A DNA stretch of 64,000 bases from Devosia sp. FJ2-5-3 (GCF_029201545.1 NZ_CP104007.1:1894501-1958500), one strand, 5' to 3'. Counted from the stretch's first letter, positions 1 through 10,885 are shown. Notes: generated by a model from the sequence alone, not told the origin. Made by a program: numbers and translations.

Positions 1-105
1 GCCGCTGCAAACGCTTGAAACCAAAGAGTTCAGCCTTTCAGCCTCGCGCTTTTGCGCTAGAAGCGGAGGATGGCGGGTGCGTATTTGGCGCTGGGAGAGT
101 TTGGC

Positions 106-1152
106 ATGGCGAGGAATAGCAAGCGTTCAGATCCGAGCGATGCAGGGGCAGTGGGGCGGCTGCAGCCCAAGGCCAGTGACCTCACGCTTCATCAACTACG
201 CATCTTCTGGGCTGTGGCTCATTCGGAAACGCTGACCCGCGCCGCCAAGCAGCTCGGTCTGGCTCAGCCTTCGCTCTCCCAACAGCTGGGCAAGCTCGAG
301 GCCAATGTGGGTACACTATTGTTCCATCGGCGTTCGAACGAGATGGAGCTGACCGAAGCCGGCCACTTCCTGTTGCCCAAGGTCGAGCAGGTTCTCCGGA
401 ACATTGCCGAGGTCGAAGATGGATTGGCGCAGTTTCGCGGTGGTGACCGCATGACCCTGCGCATCGCCGGGATCAACTCGGTGCTTCGTGTTTTGATGCC
501 CGAGGTCATCACGCTGATGCAGGAGCGCTATCCGGGCGTCGACTTCGACCTCCAGGAGAGTGCGCCCGCCGAGATCCTGGACATGCTCTATAGCCGGCGG
601 GTCAATCTGGGTCTGTTGGCTACCAATTCGGTGGCGCAGGCCAGCGTGGGCCTTGTGCAGATCCCGCTGGTGGACGACCCCTATGTCCTGGCGGTGCCCG
701 AAAACATGGTGCTCGATGGCGTCGTCGATCCGCAGATAGAACTGCCGCCCGAGCAGCTTGCCGTTCTCAATCGCTCTATTCAGTTCATCTTTGGCAGCCA
801 GCAGGCGCAACGGGTTGCGGATTGGTATGACAGCGTACTGCCTCAGCACCGGATAATTGCCAAGTGCCGCAGCTACGATACGGCCATTGGACTTGTTCGC
901 GCCGGGGCGGGCGTGTGCCTGGCTCCAGGGCTGACAGCGCTTCAGCAGCCTGATCGTGCCGAAAGCCTGCGCCTTTATCGTGTGCAAGCGCCGGAGCGCA
1001 AGATTGCAGCCCTCATCCCCTCGCAGTACCGCTATGCAGAGCCGTACAAGGGCCTGCTCGACATCCTGCAGAGCATTTCCAATCGCCACGCCATTCCCGG
1101 GCTACTGGAGACCCCGCCCTTCCTGATGAGGGCGCAGACGGCGAATTTGTGA
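106..1152 (+). CDS. LysR-family transcriptional regulator
   Basis: This is a 348-residue LysR-type regulator. The N-terminal winged helix-turn-helix is clear at about residues 25-85 (LHQLRIFWAVAHSETLTRAA, then QPSLSQQLGKLE). A periplasmic-binding-protein-like effector domain fills the rest. An ATG at 70 is in frame, but its GGAGG sits directly against the codon; the ATG at 106 has GGGAG at normal spacing and is preferred. No divergent partner is visible, because the window starts just upstream, so the regulated genes and the effector are unknown. The gene stands alone, followed by about 260 bases without a gene before a tRNA on the other strand. Confidence 0.9.
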   Translation: MARNSKRSDPSDAGAVGRLQPKASDLTLHQLRIFWAVAHSETLTRAAKQLGLAQPSLSQQLGKLEANVGTLLFHRRSNEMELTEAGHFLLPKVEQVLRNIAEVEDGLAQFRGGDRMTLRIAGINSVLRVLMPEVITLMQERYPGVDFDLQESAPAEILDMLYSRRVNLGLLATNSVAQASVGLVQIPLVDDPYVLAVPENMVLDGVVDPQIELPPEQLAVLNRSIQFIFGSQQAQRVADWYDSVLPQHRIIAKCRSYDTAIGLVRAGAGVCLAPGLTALQQPDRAESLRLYRVQAPERKIAALIPSQYRYAEPYKGLLDILQSISNRHAIPGLLETPPFLMRAQTANL

Positions 1153-1412
1153 TTTTATCACGGCGCTGTTTCTCGCAATGGCGCGGCCATGAAGTGCTTG
1201 CCTATAGCGCATGGGATTGCCGTACGCCGGGATGTAAGGGGAGGGAAGGCGGGGTAGTGCACAGCTGAGACGTCGCTTCCGCGCCACATCGTCATTTTGG
1301 AGCAGGATCGCCGCGGCGTAGTGCGAGCACCAAACTAGAACAAATTTTGCAAACCAATTGCAAACTGGCCCGCAGAAGACTGAGGCAATGCCTGCTAAGT
1401 CATTGGATTTTG

Positions 1413-1488
<76 letters not shown>

Positions 1489-1552
1489 AGTGGCAGCCGT
1501 CTAGCATTGCTATTGTCGGCTCGCAAGATGGGGGGAGTGCTTTTGGCACAGC

Positions 1553-1720
1553 TCATTTTGGCTTGGGCGGAGGGGTTGGCCTGGGAGCCGTCCGCTGGTC
1601 GCCGACGGGTTGATCCAAGGTGGATCCGCCCTTCTTCCGACCCAGATCGTCAATGTTGTCGTCCTGCTGCTCACCCGGGGTCGTCTCGAGGGGGGCCGGC
1701 GTCGACTTGTTGCTCGTCAT
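1553..1720 (-). CDS. small proline- and charge-rich hypothetical protein
   Basis: This is a 55-residue ORF beginning MTSNKSTPAPLE. It is preceded by AAAGGAG at 8 bases from the ATG, a very good ribosome-binding site. The protein is hydrophilic, with an acidic middle (EQQDDNIDDLG) and a PRPTPPPKPK tail, and is probably disordered. An upstream in-frame start would add ten residues but lacks such a site. I do not recognise a family. The ribosome-binding site is the main reason to accept it. Confidence 0.5.
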   Translation of the reverse strand: MTSNKSTPAPLETTPGEQQDDNIDDLGRKKGGSTLDQPVGDQRTAPRPTPPPKPK

Positions 1721-2026
1721 CTTGGCGCTCCTTTGGCTTTCACAAAGCAAACCGGCGGCGCGACCGAGAGTTCCCGACGACCTCCCAGTTGGGGCAGAAC
1801 TATTTTTTCGTCATTGCCGCTCGAAACGAACATTAAGCTTCGACGAATTCTCGGCTGGTGGAGGGGCTTGGCGGGCAGGGTCGCAAGCCCGCACAAATTT
1901 GCCAAACGGCCCTGAAAGCCCAGCAAATCCGGCACTTTGCGGCTTGATGGAAAGCGCTGGTCACCGTAACCAAGGGCGTGGTTGGGGGCCGCGTGTTTTT
2001 GATATTCTGCCGGGATTGGAAGTAAA
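1721..2026. other. intergenic region upstream of cysD
   Basis: About 300 bases lie between a small minus-strand ORF and cysD. I see no further gene. It should hold the cysD promoter, but no convincing -35/-10 pair or named operator stands out. Confidence 0.4.
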
Positions 2027-2935
2027 GTGGATCGCAACCGCCTGACGCATTTGCAGGCTCTCGAAGCAGAGAGCATCGAGATCCTGCGCGAGGTCGCCGC
2101 CAGTTTCGAGCGGCCCGTGATGATGTATTCGATCGGCAAGGATTCGAGCGTTCTGCTGCATCTCGCCCGGAAGGCCTTTTATCCCAGTCGCATCCCGTTT
2201 CCGCTGCTGCATGTCGACACGACATGGAAATTTCGCGAAATGATCGCTTTCCGCGATCGCACGGCGGAGGAATACGGGTTCGACCTTATCGTCCACACCA
2301 ATGCGGAGGGTGCGCGCGACGGCGTCAATCCCTTTACCCATGGCTCTTCGCGATACACCGATATCATGAAGACGGCGGCACTGCGCCAAGCGTTGAATGA
2401 GGGGCGGTATGATGCCGCCATCGGCGGCGCTCGGCGCGACGAGGAGAAATCCCGCGCCAAGGAGCGCATCTTCTCGCATCGCAATATCACCCACGCCTGG
2501 GATCCAAAGAACCAGCGTCCAGAGCTGTGGCGCGTGTTCAATACGCGGCTCAACCCGGGCGAGAGCATGCGGGTTTTCCCGATCTCCAATTGGACCGAGC
2601 TGGATGTCTGGACCTATATCTATGCCGAGAACATTCCAATCGTGCCGCTCTATTTCGCCAAGCCCCGGCCGGTCGTCGAACGCTCGGGCACGCTGATCAT
2701 GGTGGATGACGAGCGCCTGCCGTTCGAACCGGGTGAAGAAGCGCGGAACGAAATGGTCCGGTTCAGAACACTTGGCTGCTATCCGCTGACGGGTGCCATC
2801 CGGTCGAATGCCGCCGATCTTCCTTCGATCATCATGGAGATGCAGGCCAGCCGCACATCGGAACGCGAAGGGCGGTTGATCGACAGCGATTCCGCAGGGT
2901 CGATGGAGAAGAAGAAGCAGGAAGGGTACTTCTGA
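2027..2935 (+). CDS. cysD: sulfate adenylyltransferase subunit 2
   Basis: CysD is the catalytic subunit of ATP sulfurylase. With CysN it makes adenosine 5'-phosphosulfate from ATP and sulfate in the cytoplasm, the first step of sulfate assimilation. The PP-loop motif [20 protein letters not shown] lies near residue 35, followed by [14 protein letters not shown] and the family C-terminus ending [10 protein letters not shown]. The length (302 residues) is normal. The start is GTG at 2027, with GGAAG six bases upstream. The cysNC gene follows after two bases, so the two are one operon. Confidence 0.96.
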   Translation: MDRNRLTHLQALEAESIEILREVAASFERPVMMYSIGKDSSVLLHLARKAFYPSRIPFPLLHVDTTWKFREMIAFRDRTAEEYGFDLIVHTNAEGARDGVNPFTHGSSRYTDIMKTAALRQALNEGRYDAAIGGARRDEEKSRAKERIFSHRNITHAWDPKNQRPELWRVFNTRLNPGESMRVFPISNWTELDVWTYIYAENIPIVPLYFAKPRPVVERSGTLIMVDDERLPFEPGEEARNEMVRFRTLGCYPLTGAIRSNAADLPSIIMEMQASRTSEREGRLIDSDSAGSMEKKKQEGYF

Positions 2936-2937
2936 GC

Positions 2938-4824
2938 ATGTCCCTCGCCATGGCAAATCCGAATACAGACCTCGACCTCTGGCTCGAGCAACAGACCGGC
3001 AAATCGCTGCTGCGCTTCCTGACCTGCGGCAGCGTCGATGATGGCAAGTCCACACTGATCGGCCGGCTGCTCTACGACAGCCAGCAAGTGCTGGACGACC
3101 AGTTGGCCAGCCTCAAGAACGAGAGCCGCAATCGCTCGGTCGGTGCCGAGGGTATCGATTTTTCGCTGCTGGTGGACGGCTTGCAGGCCGAGCGCGAGCA
3201 GGGCATCACGATCGATGTCGCCTATCGGTTCTTCTCGACGGACAAGCGCAAGTTCATCGTCGCCGATACTCCGGGGCACGAGCAATATACCCGCAATATG
3301 GCGACCGGGGCGTCCAATGCCGATCTGGCACTGGTGCTGGTCGACGCGCGCAAGGGCCTTCTCACCCAGACGCGGCGGCATAGTTTCATCCTGTCCCTTA
3401 TCGGGGTGAAGCATGTGGTGCTGGTCATCAACAAGATCGATCTCGTCGGTTACGACCAGGCGGTCTTCGACGGGATCGAGGCAGAATACCGGGCCTTTGC
3501 CGCGGGGCTCGGATTTGAGACTTTGCACGTCGTGCCGGTCTCGGCGCTCAGTGGCGACAATATCCTGACCAGGAGCGACCGGACGCCGTGGTTCGCGGGC
3601 GAGGCCCTGGTGCCCTATCTCGAGACGGTCGAGGTCGCCACTGATCGCGCCCAAGGCCCGCTCCGTTTTCCGGTGCAGTGGGTCAATCGACCAAATCTGG
3701 ATTTCCGGGGTTTTTCGGGCACAGTCGCGTCCGGCGAAGTAGCGGTCGGCGATGAGGTGCTAGTTGCGGCGTCGCGGAAACCGGCGGTTGTCGCGCGCAT
3801 CGTAACGATGGATGGTGATCGCAGCAGGGCGGGGGCCGGCGAGGCAGTGACACTGGTGCTCGACCGGGAGATCGACGTGTCGCGCGGGGATGTGCTGACA
3901 CATCCCGGATCGACGCCCGAATTCTCTAATCAGTTCCAGGCCAGGATCGTGTGGATGGGAGAGGAGCCTGCCTATCAGGGGCGGTCCTACCTTCTCAAGA
4001 TTGGCGCGCAGCTGGTGCCAGCAACCATCACCGCCATAAAATTCCGCACCAATGTCAATACGCTGGAGAGGGCGCCGGCAACACGGCTCGAGCTCAATGA
4101 AGTGGGCACGGTCACCGTGGCCACCGACCGGCCTTTTGCGTTCGACGCATATGAAGCCAATCCGGTCACCGGCGGCTTCATCCTGATCGACCGGCTGAGC
4201 AATGCGACGCTCGGGGCAGGGACGATCGAGTTCGGATTGCGGCGGGCACAGAACCTTACCTATCAATCATTCGACGTGAACCGTCAGGTTCGGGCCGAAA
4301 TGAAGGGGCAGGAGCCCCGTATCGTCTGGTTCACCGGCCTGTCCGGGTCGGGCAAATCGAGCATCGCCAATTTGCTTGAGAAGCGCCTGACGGCGGAAGG
4401 GCGGCATGCCTATATCCTCGACGGTGACAATGTCCGTCATGGGCTCAACAAGGATCTCGGCTTCACCGAGGCGGCGCGTGTCGAGAACATCCGTCGCGTC
4501 GCAGAAGTGGCCAAGCTCATGGCGGATGCGGGACTGATCGTGCTCGTGTCGTTTATTTCGCCGTTTGAAAAGGAACGGCGTCTGGCCCGGGAAATCGCCG
4601 GCGACATCAATTTTTCAGAGATTTATGTCGATACGCCGCTCGAGGTATGCGAGGCACGGGACCCCAAGGGGCTCTACAAGCGGGCGCGGGCCGGCGAAAT
4701 AAAGAATTTCACCGGTATCGACTCGCCGTTCGAAGCGCCGAGTGCGCCTGAACTCGTTCTGCATGGGGCAATTGCCGAGCCGACGGAGCTGGCCGACGAG
4801 CTTCATGACTGGCTTAAACTCTGA
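2938..4824 (+). CDS. cysNC: bifunctional sulfate adenylyltransferase subunit 1 / adenylylsulfate kinase
   Basis: This 628-residue fusion has two parts. Residues 1-440 are the CysN GTPase, with P-loop GSVDDGKSTLIGRLL, switch DTPGHEQY and NKIDLV; it powers APS synthesis by CysD. From about residue 455 comes an APS kinase (CysC), with P-loop GLSGSGKSSIANLLE near residue 467 and the DGDNVRHGLN motif, phosphorylating APS to PAPS. The fused form is common in Rhizobiales. A second ATG twelve bases downstream is a possible start. It ends three bases from the convergent ROK gene. Confidence 0.96.
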   Translation: MSLAMANPNTDLDLWLEQQTGKSLLRFLTCGSVDDGKSTLIGRLLYDSQQVLDDQLASLKNESRNRSVGAEGIDFSLLVDGLQAEREQGITIDVAYRFFSTDKRKFIVADTPGHEQYTRNMATGASNADLALVLVDARKGLLTQTRRHSFILSLIGVKHVVLVINKIDLVGYDQAVFDGIEAEYRAFAAGLGFETLHVVPVSALSGDNILTRSDRTPWFAGEALVPYLETVEVATDRAQGPLRFPVQWVNRPNLDFRGFSGTVASGEVAVGDEVLVAASRKPAVVARIVTMDGDRSRAGAGEAVTLVLDREIDVSRGDVLTHPGSTPEFSNQFQARIVWMGEEPAYQGRSYLLKIGAQLVPATITAIKFRTNVNTLERAPATRLELNEVGTVTVATDRPFAFDAYEANPVTGGFILIDRLSNATLGAGTIEFGLRRAQNLTYQSFDVNRQVRAEMKGQEPRIVWFTGLSGSGKSSIANLLEKRLTAEGRHAYILDGDNVRHGLNKDLGFTEAARVENIRRVAEVAKLMADAGLIVLVSFISPFEKERRLAREIAGDINFSEIYVDTPLEVCEARDPKGLYKRARAGEIKNFTGIDSPFEAPSAPELVLHGAIAEPTELADELHDWLKL

Positions 4825-4827
4825 GCG

Positions 4828-6069
4828 TTAAACTGCGCCGCCCAACCGGTCCGCGCCGGCCAGGGCGGCGAAGTCGGCCTGGTCGATGTCGTGCAGCGTC
4901 TTCATGAGCAGGCCGCGGAAGATGGGCTCCTTCTCGTCGCGGTAGGCCACGATGCGGGGTGCGCCATTGATCCTGCACACAAGCGAAGCGTTCAGGGCCA
5001 TGGAGATTTCGGGGCGCATGAGTTCGAGTGCGCGCGCACCCGGGCCGACGATCAACACATCGGAGGGATCGTAAATGGCGAGCATACGGCTCAGTCCGTA
5101 GCCGATGGCCCGGCCGGCCAGGTTGAAGGCATGGGTGGCCGCTCGGTCGCCGGCCTCGGCGCGCTGCATGAGAGCGTCATATTGGGCCGCGGGGACAGAG
5201 GCCGCCGGCTGCGCACTTTCCGGCACGGAATAGGCATTTCGCAAAACGCCATAATCGGCGGCATAGGCCTCTATGCAGCCCTTCATCCCGCAGCGGCAGA
5301 GGGCGCCGTTGGGCGCATGGTTCATGTGGCCGAACTCTGTGGCGCCTTCATCGCCGCGACCCATGATCTGGCCACGAAACGTCACGCCCATGGCCACGGT
5401 GGAGCCGATGAAAACCGTGGCGACACTTTCGGCGTGCAGATCCGGGTCGAGCCAGCGCACACCCTCGGCGAGCAGGCGACCACGCTTATGAAGCGTGACG
5501 GGTAGCCCGATTTCGCCGGACAGTTGAGCAGCGAAGGCGGAGCCGGCAAGATGCGGGATAGGGGACCAGCGCAGGCCGCAGGCGTCACGTTCGAGTATGC
5601 CCTGCACCGAAATTGCGACCCGTCGCAGGGCGCTCCCGGCGGAGGGATTTCTATCCATCAGCGTCGTCAATCGCTCGGCAAAAAAGCGGTCGGGCGGGGT
5701 TTCGGCGAAGGTGGTGGGCGTGATCGGGTTTTCGATACGGTCGACAAGCACCCCGCCATAATCGACGAGCGACAGGCGAGACCGATTGACGTCAATTTCG
5801 AAGAGGGCCGCATAGGCCGTCGTCCGGCGGAAGTGAACATTTGTCGGCGGGCGGCCTCGGGTGCGGCCATCAGGGCGTTCTCCGGGGAGTTCCTCCACGA
5901 GGCCCTGGGCAAGCAGATCCGCCATGATGGCCGTGATGCTCGCATGGCTCAATCCGGTGAGGCTCGCCAGAGCGGTTCGAGACTGCGCGCCGTGCCTGCG
6001 CAGACCGTCAAGTACCAGCCCCCGGTTCAGGCGCCGGACGCTGTCGCTGTCGCTGACGGTTCGCGTCAC
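4828..6069 (-). CDS. xylR: ROK-family transcriptional regulator, XylR-type
   Basis: This 413-residue protein has an N-terminal winged helix (RRHGAQSRTALASLTGLSHAS, about residues 25-60) and a ROK sugar-kinase-like C-terminal domain. The zinc motif CRCGMKGCIEAYAADYG is present near residue 255. Members of this group repress sugar-uptake operons and are released by the sugar. It is transcribed away from the xylF-type transporter, with a 20-base inverted repeat in the shared intergenic region. That supports control of those genes; the ligand (xylose) is inferred from the transporter. Confidence 0.85.
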   Translation of the reverse strand: MTRTVSDSDSVRRLNRGLVLDGLRRHGAQSRTALASLTGLSHASITAIMADLLAQGLVEELPGERPDGRTRGRPPTNVHFRRTTAYAALFEIDVNRSRLSLVDYGGVLVDRIENPITPTTFAETPPDRFFAERLTTLMDRNPSAGSALRRVAISVQGILERDACGLRWSPIPHLAGSAFAAQLSGEIGLPVTLHKRGRLLAEGVRWLDPDLHAESVATVFIGSTVAMGVTFRGQIMGRGDEGATEFGHMNHAPNGALCRCGMKGCIEAYAADYGVLRNAYSVPESAQPAASVPAAQYDALMQRAEAGDRAATHAFNLAGRAIGYGLSRMLAIYDPSDVLIVGPGARALELMRPEISMALNASLVCRINGAPRIVAYRDEKEPIFRGLLMKTLHDIDQADFAALAGADRLGGAV

Positions 6070-6192
6070 ACACTCTTCTCCTTGCCCATTACCTTACTCA
6101 TCAAAGCTGATCGCGCTCCGCAACATCGGATTGCTCAGGAGGGCTGAAAATCACGTTGACATGTAACGCAGGGGCGTGCGAGGTCTTTTTTC

Positions 6193-6212
6193 GAGCATTG
6201 AAATTAATGCTC
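6193..6212. promoter_or_regulatory. inverted repeat, candidate ROK operator
   Basis: GAGCATT-GAAATT-AATGCTC is a perfect 7-base inverted repeat with a 6-base spacer. It lies between the divergent ROK regulator and xylF, about 80 bases before the xylF start. A TTGACA hexamer occurs about 35 bases upstream, at 6154-6159. A role as the regulator's operator is inferred from symmetry and position. Confidence 0.5.
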
Positions 6213-6290
6213 TGACAAGGCTGGCATGCCCTGGAGGGGGCAGGCCGCGGCTTTGCGAGGTGGGCAGCGACCTGCCCTTGGGAGGACAAC

Positions 6291-7325
6291 ATGAACAAGT
6301 TTTTGGCGGTCTTGCTTGCCACGACCGTAATGACCGGCGCCGCAATCGCGCAGGATGAAATTGTCATCGGCGTTTCCTGGAACAACTTCCAGGAAGAGCG
6401 CTGGAAAACCGACGAGGCGGCCATCAAGGGCGTGCTCGACGCAGCAGGGGCCAAGTATATTTCGGCCGACGCTCAGTCTTCTGCGTCCAAGCAGCTGACA
6501 GACATCGAAAGCCTGATCAGCCAGGGCGCCGACGCCATCATCGTTCTGGCCCAGGACAGTGATGCTGTCGGTCCCGCTGTCGCTGCCGCTGTTGCCGAAG
6601 GCATCCCGGTGGTCGGCTACGATCGCCTGATCGAAAACCCAGACGCCTTCTACCTCACCTTCGACAACAAGGAAGTGGGCCGCATGCAGGCGCAGGGCGT
6701 CTTCGCCGTGCAGCCAGAAGGCAATTACGTCTTCATCAAGGGCAATTCGGCCGATCCCAACGCGGACTTCCTCTTCGAAGGCCAGATGGAAGTGCTGAAA
6801 GCTGCGATCGATTCCGGCGCGATCAAGAATGTCGGCGAAGCCTATACCGACAATTGGAACCCAGAAGTGGCCCAGGCCAACATGGAGCAGTTCCTGACCG
6901 CCAATAACAACGAAGTCGACGCAGTCGTTGCGTCGAACGACGGCACGGCCGGTGGTGCCATTGCCGCCCTGGCTGCCCAGGGTCTTGCCGGCTCCGTGCC
7001 GGTGTCGGGCCAGGACGGCGACCATGCCGCGCTCAATCGCATCGCGCTCGGCACGCAGACTGTCTCCGTCTGGAAGGACGCTCGCGAATTGGGCAAGAAG
7101 GCCGCTGAAATCGCCATCGAGCTCGCCGGTGGCACGGCCCTCGACGCCGTCGCGGGTGCCAGCAAGTTCTCGGATGGGCCGAATGGCGTCGAGATGAATG
7201 CCGTGCTGTTGGCTCCGGTGCCGATCACCAAGGATAATCTCAACGAGGTTATCGATGCTGGTTGGGTGACCAAGGATGTCGTCTGCCAGGGCGTTGCTGC
7301 AGGCTCGGTCGCCGCTTGCGATTGA
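6291..7325 (+). CDS. xylF: D-xylose ABC transporter, substrate-binding protein
   Basis: This is a 344-residue periplasmic sugar-binding protein. A signal peptide ([20 protein letters not shown], then QDE) is followed by a type I periplasmic-binding fold. Motifs such as [18 protein letters not shown] and [20 protein letters not shown] match the XylF group. The start has GGGAGGACAAC in front of it. The following genes encode the permease and ATPase. Xylose is the best substrate guess; other pentoses or fructose are possible because FrcB-type proteins are related. Confidence 0.88.
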   Translation: MNKFLAVLLATTVMTGAAIAQDEIVIGVSWNNFQEERWKTDEAAIKGVLDAAGAKYISADAQSSASKQLTDIESLISQGADAIIVLAQDSDAVGPAVAAAVAEGIPVVGYDRLIENPDAFYLTFDNKEVGRMQAQGVFAVQPEGNYVFIKGNSADPNADFLFEGQMEVLKAAIDSGAIKNVGEAYTDNWNPEVAQANMEQFLTANNNEVDAVVASNDGTAGGAIAALAAQGLAGSVPVSGQDGDHAALNRIALGTQTVSVWKDARELGKKAAEIAIELAGGTALDAVAGASKFSDGPNGVEMNAVLLAPVPITKDNLNEVIDAGWVTKDVVCQGVAAGSVAACD

Positions 7326-7438
7326 TCCAATAGCATTCTGGACTGGTTCACGATGCCGCGGCGTTCGCGCTGCGGCATCTCGTGTAACTGGATCTTGCCT
7401 CGGGCAGCTCCGGGGCGTTGTTTCCACGGGAGACATTA

Positions 7439-8758
7439 ATGGCCGAACAGCAAGCCATTGCTACCCCAGCTCATCCAAGCGCGCATGCCCAGAACCCGCT
7501 TCAGCGGTTCCTGGCGGCGACTGAAATGGATACGCGCCTGCTCGGCATGATCGGTGCGCTGGCGATCATCTGGATTGGCTTCAACATATTTTCCGGCGGG
7601 CTGTTTTTGACGCCGCGCAATCTCTGGAATTTGTCGGTGCAGACCGCCTCAGTGGCCGTGATGGTCACCGGCATGGTCCTCGTCATCGTCACCCGAAACA
7701 TCGATCTTTCCGTGGGGTCCATACTCGGGCTTGTCGGCATGGTCATGGGGGTCATGCAGACCCAGATCCTGCCGGTGCAACTCGGTCTCGGCCTCGGGCA
7801 TCCGATGATCTGGATTCTCTCGCTGGTTGGGGGCCTGGCGGTGGGAATGGGCATCGGTGCGCTGCAGGGCAGCATCATCGCCTATCTCAAGGTGCCCGCC
7901 TTTATCGTCACGCTCGGCGGCTATCTCGTGTGGCGAGGCGCCGCCTGGTGGGTGACCATGGGGCGGACTGTCGCCCCGATGGACTCTACGTTCCAGCTTA
8001 TGGGTGGTGGACCGGCGGGCGCTATCGGGGCCACCTGGAGCTGGGTGGTTGCGGCCATTGCCTGCGTCGCGATCGTGCTCGGACTTTATCTCGGGCGGCG
8101 GCAGAGGCAGCGTTTCAATTTCCCGCAGCGGCCACTTTGGGCAGAAATCGCTCTGGCGGTGATCGGCTGCGGCGCAACCATCGGCGCGGTCTGGGTCGCC
8201 AATTCCTATCCCTGGCCCGTGCGTATCGCGCAGAATTATGCCGCGGCCCGCGGGATGGACGTGCCGGAGGGCGGTCTGTTCATCGCGCATGGCGTCGCAA
8301 TTCCGGTGCTCATTGCGGTCGGTGTGGGTGTCGTCATGACTTTCCTGACGTCGCGGACCCGGTTTGGCCGCTATGTCTACGCCATGGGCGGCAACCCCGA
8401 GGCGGCGGAGCTGGCGGGCATCAACACACGCTGGGTGACGGTCAAGATCTTCATGATCATGGGCGCGCTCTGCGCGATTGCGGCAGCCATTTCCAGCGCC
8501 CGTCTCAACGCGGCCACCAATGCACTGGGCACATTGGACGAGCTTTACGTGATCGCAGCGGCCGTGATCGGCGGGACCTCGCTCGCCGGTGGCGTCGGCA
8601 CCATAGCCGGAGCGCTGCTCGGCGCTTTGGTCATGCAATCCCTCCAATCAGGCATGGTTCTGATGGGGCTCGACAGCCCCCTCCAATCCATTGTCGTCGG
8701 TATCGTTTTGGTGTTCGCGGTGTGGCTCGACACGCTGTACCGCCGAAACAAGCACTAG
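7439..8758 (+). CDS. xylH: sugar ABC transporter permease, XylH-type
   Basis: This integral membrane permease has 439 residues and about ten hydrophobic segments. It carries the BPD_transp_2 signatures, including [20 protein letters not shown] and the cytoplasmic loop [18 protein letters not shown]. Its length fits the XylH type, which has a longer central region than RbsC. The ATG at 7439 follows ACGGGAGACATTA; an in-frame ATG at 7418 lacks a site. It forms an operon with xylF upstream and the ATPase downstream. Confidence 0.9.
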   Translation: MAEQQAIATPAHPSAHAQNPLQRFLAATEMDTRLLGMIGALAIIWIGFNIFSGGLFLTPRNLWNLSVQTASVAVMVTGMVLVIVTRNIDLSVGSILGLVGMVMGVMQTQILPVQLGLGLGHPMIWILSLVGGLAVGMGIGALQGSIIAYLKVPAFIVTLGGYLVWRGAAWWVTMGRTVAPMDSTFQLMGGGPAGAIGATWSWVVAAIACVAIVLGLYLGRRQRQRFNFPQRPLWAEIALAVIGCGATIGAVWVANSYPWPVRIAQNYAAARGMDVPEGGLFIAHGVAIPVLIAVGVGVVMTFLTSRTRFGRYVYAMGGNPEAAELAGINTRWVTVKIFMIMGALCAIAAAISSARLNAATNALGTLDELYVIAAAVIGGTSLAGGVGTIAGALLGALVMQSLQSGMVLMGLDSPLQSIVVGIVLVFAVWLDTLYRRNKH

Positions 8759-8768
8759 GAGTCCTCAG

Positions 8769-9548
8769 ATGTTGGACACCAACACCCCGCTCGTCGAAAT
8801 GACTGATATTTCGATTGCCTTTGGCGGGATCAAGGCGGTCGATCACGCCTCGATCAGCCTGCACCGCGGCGAAGTCGTGGGACTGCTCGGCCATAATGGC
8901 GCGGGCAAGTCCACACTGATCAAGATTCTCTCCGGCGCCTATCGGCGGGATGCGGGCGAGATCCGGATCAATGGCGAGCTCGCGACGATAAACAATCCGC
9001 GCGACGCCAAGAGCTACGGCATCGAGACCATCTACCAGCAGCTTGCGGTGGCGGACAATGTCGATGCGGCAGCCAATCTCTTTCTCGGTCGCGAGATCAC
9101 GACTGCGCTCGGGACCCTCGACGATGCTGCAATGGAGTCCCGGGCCCGCGAGGTCATGGGGCGCCTAAATCCGAACTTCCGGCGATTCAAGGAGCCGGTG
9201 AAGGCGCTCTCGGGGGGCCAGAGACAATCCGTCGCCATTGCCAGGGCCATCCTGTTCAATGCGCGCATCCTGATCATGGACGAGCCTACGGCCGCGCTCG
9301 GCCCGCAGGAGACAGCGCAGGTGGGGGAACTGATCAAGCAGCTCAAGGCTGACGGGATCGGCATATTCCTGATCAGCCACGACATTCATGACGTCTTCGA
9401 CCTCGCCGACCGGGTGGTCGTGATGAAGAACGGACTCGTGGTCGGCTCGGCGCGGACAAGCGAGGTGACCAAGGACGAGGTGCTGGGCATGATCATCATG
9501 GGCAAGGTGCCGCCCACGGCCATGCCTGGGCCCGGCGCGATACTCTGA
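8769..9548 (+). CDS. xylG: sugar ABC transporter ATP-binding protein
   Basis: This single-domain ATPase of 259 residues energises uptake. Walker [11 protein letters not shown]-loop [20 protein letters not shown], signature [14 protein letters not shown], Walker [13 protein letters not shown] and the H-loop ISHD are all present. E. coli XylG has two such domains; a single-domain protein is typical of rhizobial transporters such as FrcA. The ATG at 8769 follows AGGAGTCCTCAG. The upstream extension of the same frame overlaps xylH and is not used. Confidence 0.9.
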   Translation: MLDTNTPLVEMTDISIAFGGIKAVDHASISLHRGEVVGLLGHNGAGKSTLIKILSGAYRRDAGEIRINGELATINNPRDAKSYGIETIYQQLAVADNVDAAANLFLGREITTALGTLDDAAMESRAREVMGRLNPNFRRFKEPVKALSGGQRQSVAIARAILFNARILIMDEPTAALGPQETAQVGELIKQLKADGIGIFLISHDIHDVFDLADRVVVMKNGLVVGSARTSEVTKDEVLGMIIMGKVPPTAMPGPGAIL

Positions 9549-9633
9549 CCGCTCATGCGGCACTACCGGCGGTTGCCCGATGGCGACCGCCGTGCCAAAC
9601 CTTGCTCGACTATCGATCAAGGAGAATCTTGCC

Positions 9634-10761
9634 ATGAAGACCCGCGCCGCCGTAGCGTTCCAAGCCGGAAAGCCGCTTGAAATCGTTGAGGTTGATCTCG
9701 AAGGTCCGAAGGCCGGCGAGGTCCTGATCGAGATCAAGGCGACGGGGATTTGCCACACAGACGACTTTACGCTCTCCGGGGCAGACCCTGAAGGCCTTTT
9801 TCCTGCCATCCTGGGCCACGAAGGCGCAGGCGTGGTGGTCGATGTGGGGCCGGGTGTAACCGGCCTCAAGAAGGGGGATCATGTGATCCCGCTCTACACC
9901 CCGGAATGTCGCGAGTGCTATTCGTGCCGGTCGGGCAAGACCAATCTTTGCACCGCCATCCGCTCCACGCAGGGGCAGGGCCTGATGCCGGATGGCACGT
10001 CCCGGTTTTCGTTCGAGGGCAAGCCCATCTTCCATTACATGGGATGCTCGACATTCTCTAACTACACCGTTCTTCCCGAAATCGCAGTCGCCAAGATCGA
10101 CGCGTCGGCGGCCTTCGACAAGGTTTGCTATGTCGGGTGCGGCGTCACCACCGGTATCGGTGCCGTCATCAACACGGCCAAGGTCGAAATCGGCGCCACG
10201 GCAGTGGTATTCGGCCTCGGCGGCATTGGTCTCAACGTCATCCAGGGCCTGCGCCTGGCCGGCGCCGACATGATCATCGGCGTCGACATCAACAACGACA
10301 AGAAGGCGTGGGGCGAGCGCTTTGGGATGACGCATTTTGTCAATCCGAGGGAAATCGACGGGGACATCGTTCCGTATCTCGTCAATCTCACAAAGCGCCG
10401 GGGCGATCTGATCGGCGGCGCCGACTACACATTCGACTGCACGGGCAATACGACCGTGATGCGCCAGGCGCTTGAAGCCAGCCACCGCGGTTGGGGGAAA
10501 TCGGTGGTGATCGGCGTGGCCGGCGCCGGGCAGGAAATCTCCACAAGGCCGTTCCAGCTTGTCACCGGGCGGACATGGATGGGCACAGCCTTTGGCGGGG
10601 CAAAGGGCCGGACCGACGTGCCCAAGATCGTTGACTGGTATCTCGACGGCAAGATCGAGATTGACCCGATGATTACGCACACCCTGCGTCTCGAGGACAT
10701 CAACAAGGGTTTTGACATGATGCGTTCGGGCGAAAGCATCCGCAGCGTCGTCGTATTCTGA
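9634..10761 (+). CDS. frmA: S-(hydroxymethyl)glutathione dehydrogenase, class III alcohol dehydrogenase
   Basis: This 375-residue zinc enzyme oxidises S-hydroxymethylglutathione (formaldehyde plus glutathione) with NAD+. The catalytic-zinc region [17 protein letters not shown] and GHEGAG, the structural-zinc cysteines [15 protein letters not shown], the NAD fold GLGGIGLN and the class III C-terminus (SIRSVVVF) are visible. The ATG at 9634 follows AAGGAG. No formaldehyde-responsive regulator is adjacent. A hairpin follows the stop codon. It is the last intact chromosomal gene before the prophage. Confidence 0.95.
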   Translation: MKTRAAVAFQAGKPLEIVEVDLEGPKAGEVLIEIKATGICHTDDFTLSGADPEGLFPAILGHEGAGVVVDVGPGVTGLKKGDHVIPLYTPECRECYSCRSGKTNLCTAIRSTQGQGLMPDGTSRFSFEGKPIFHYMGCSTFSNYTVLPEIAVAKIDASAAFDKVCYVGCGVTTGIGAVINTAKVEIGATAVVFGLGGIGLNVIQGLRLAGADMIIGVDINNDKKAWGERFGMTHFVNPREIDGDIVPYLVNLTKRRGDLIGGADYTFDCTGNTTVMRQALEASHRGWGKSVVIGVAGAGQEISTRPFQLVTGRTWMGTAFGGAKGRTDVPKIVDWYLDGKIEIDPMITHTLRLEDINKGFDMMRSGESIRSVVVF

Positions 10762-10796
10762 GGTTTCCCACACCCCGGAAGGGGCGCCCGGAAACC
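10762..10796 (+). terminator. hairpin after frmA
   Basis: GGTTTCC pairs with GGAAACC as the outer stem and CCCC-GGAA-GGGG as the inner stem, directly after the frmA stop codon. There is no T-run, so termination may be weak or Rho-assisted. Confidence 0.5.
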
Positions 10797-10811
10797 CCGG
10801 GCCAATCATTT

Positions 10812-10838
10812 TGCACACGCGCGTTCGTCGCGTGTGCA
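10812..10838. repeat. 10-base perfect inverted repeat
   Basis: TGCACACGCG and CGCGTGTGCA flank a 7-base loop, about 50 bases before the truncated tRNA-Cys. The TTTTGCACAC on its left edge recurs inside the prophage end at 10953 and, one base shorter, at 11006. Confidence 0.5.
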
Positions 10839-10885
10839 TCTCCGTCTTGACTTCGGAGCAGAAACTCCCGAAAAGCCGCATAAGA

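Noticed and set aside
1961..3055. Long minus-strand ORF over cysD
   Set aside because: It lies opposite cysD and has no ribosome-binding site or family resemblance; it is a high-GC antisense shadow.
6204..7436. 410-residue minus-strand ORF over xylF
   Set aside because: Antisense of a clear transporter gene, with composition typical of a shadow frame.
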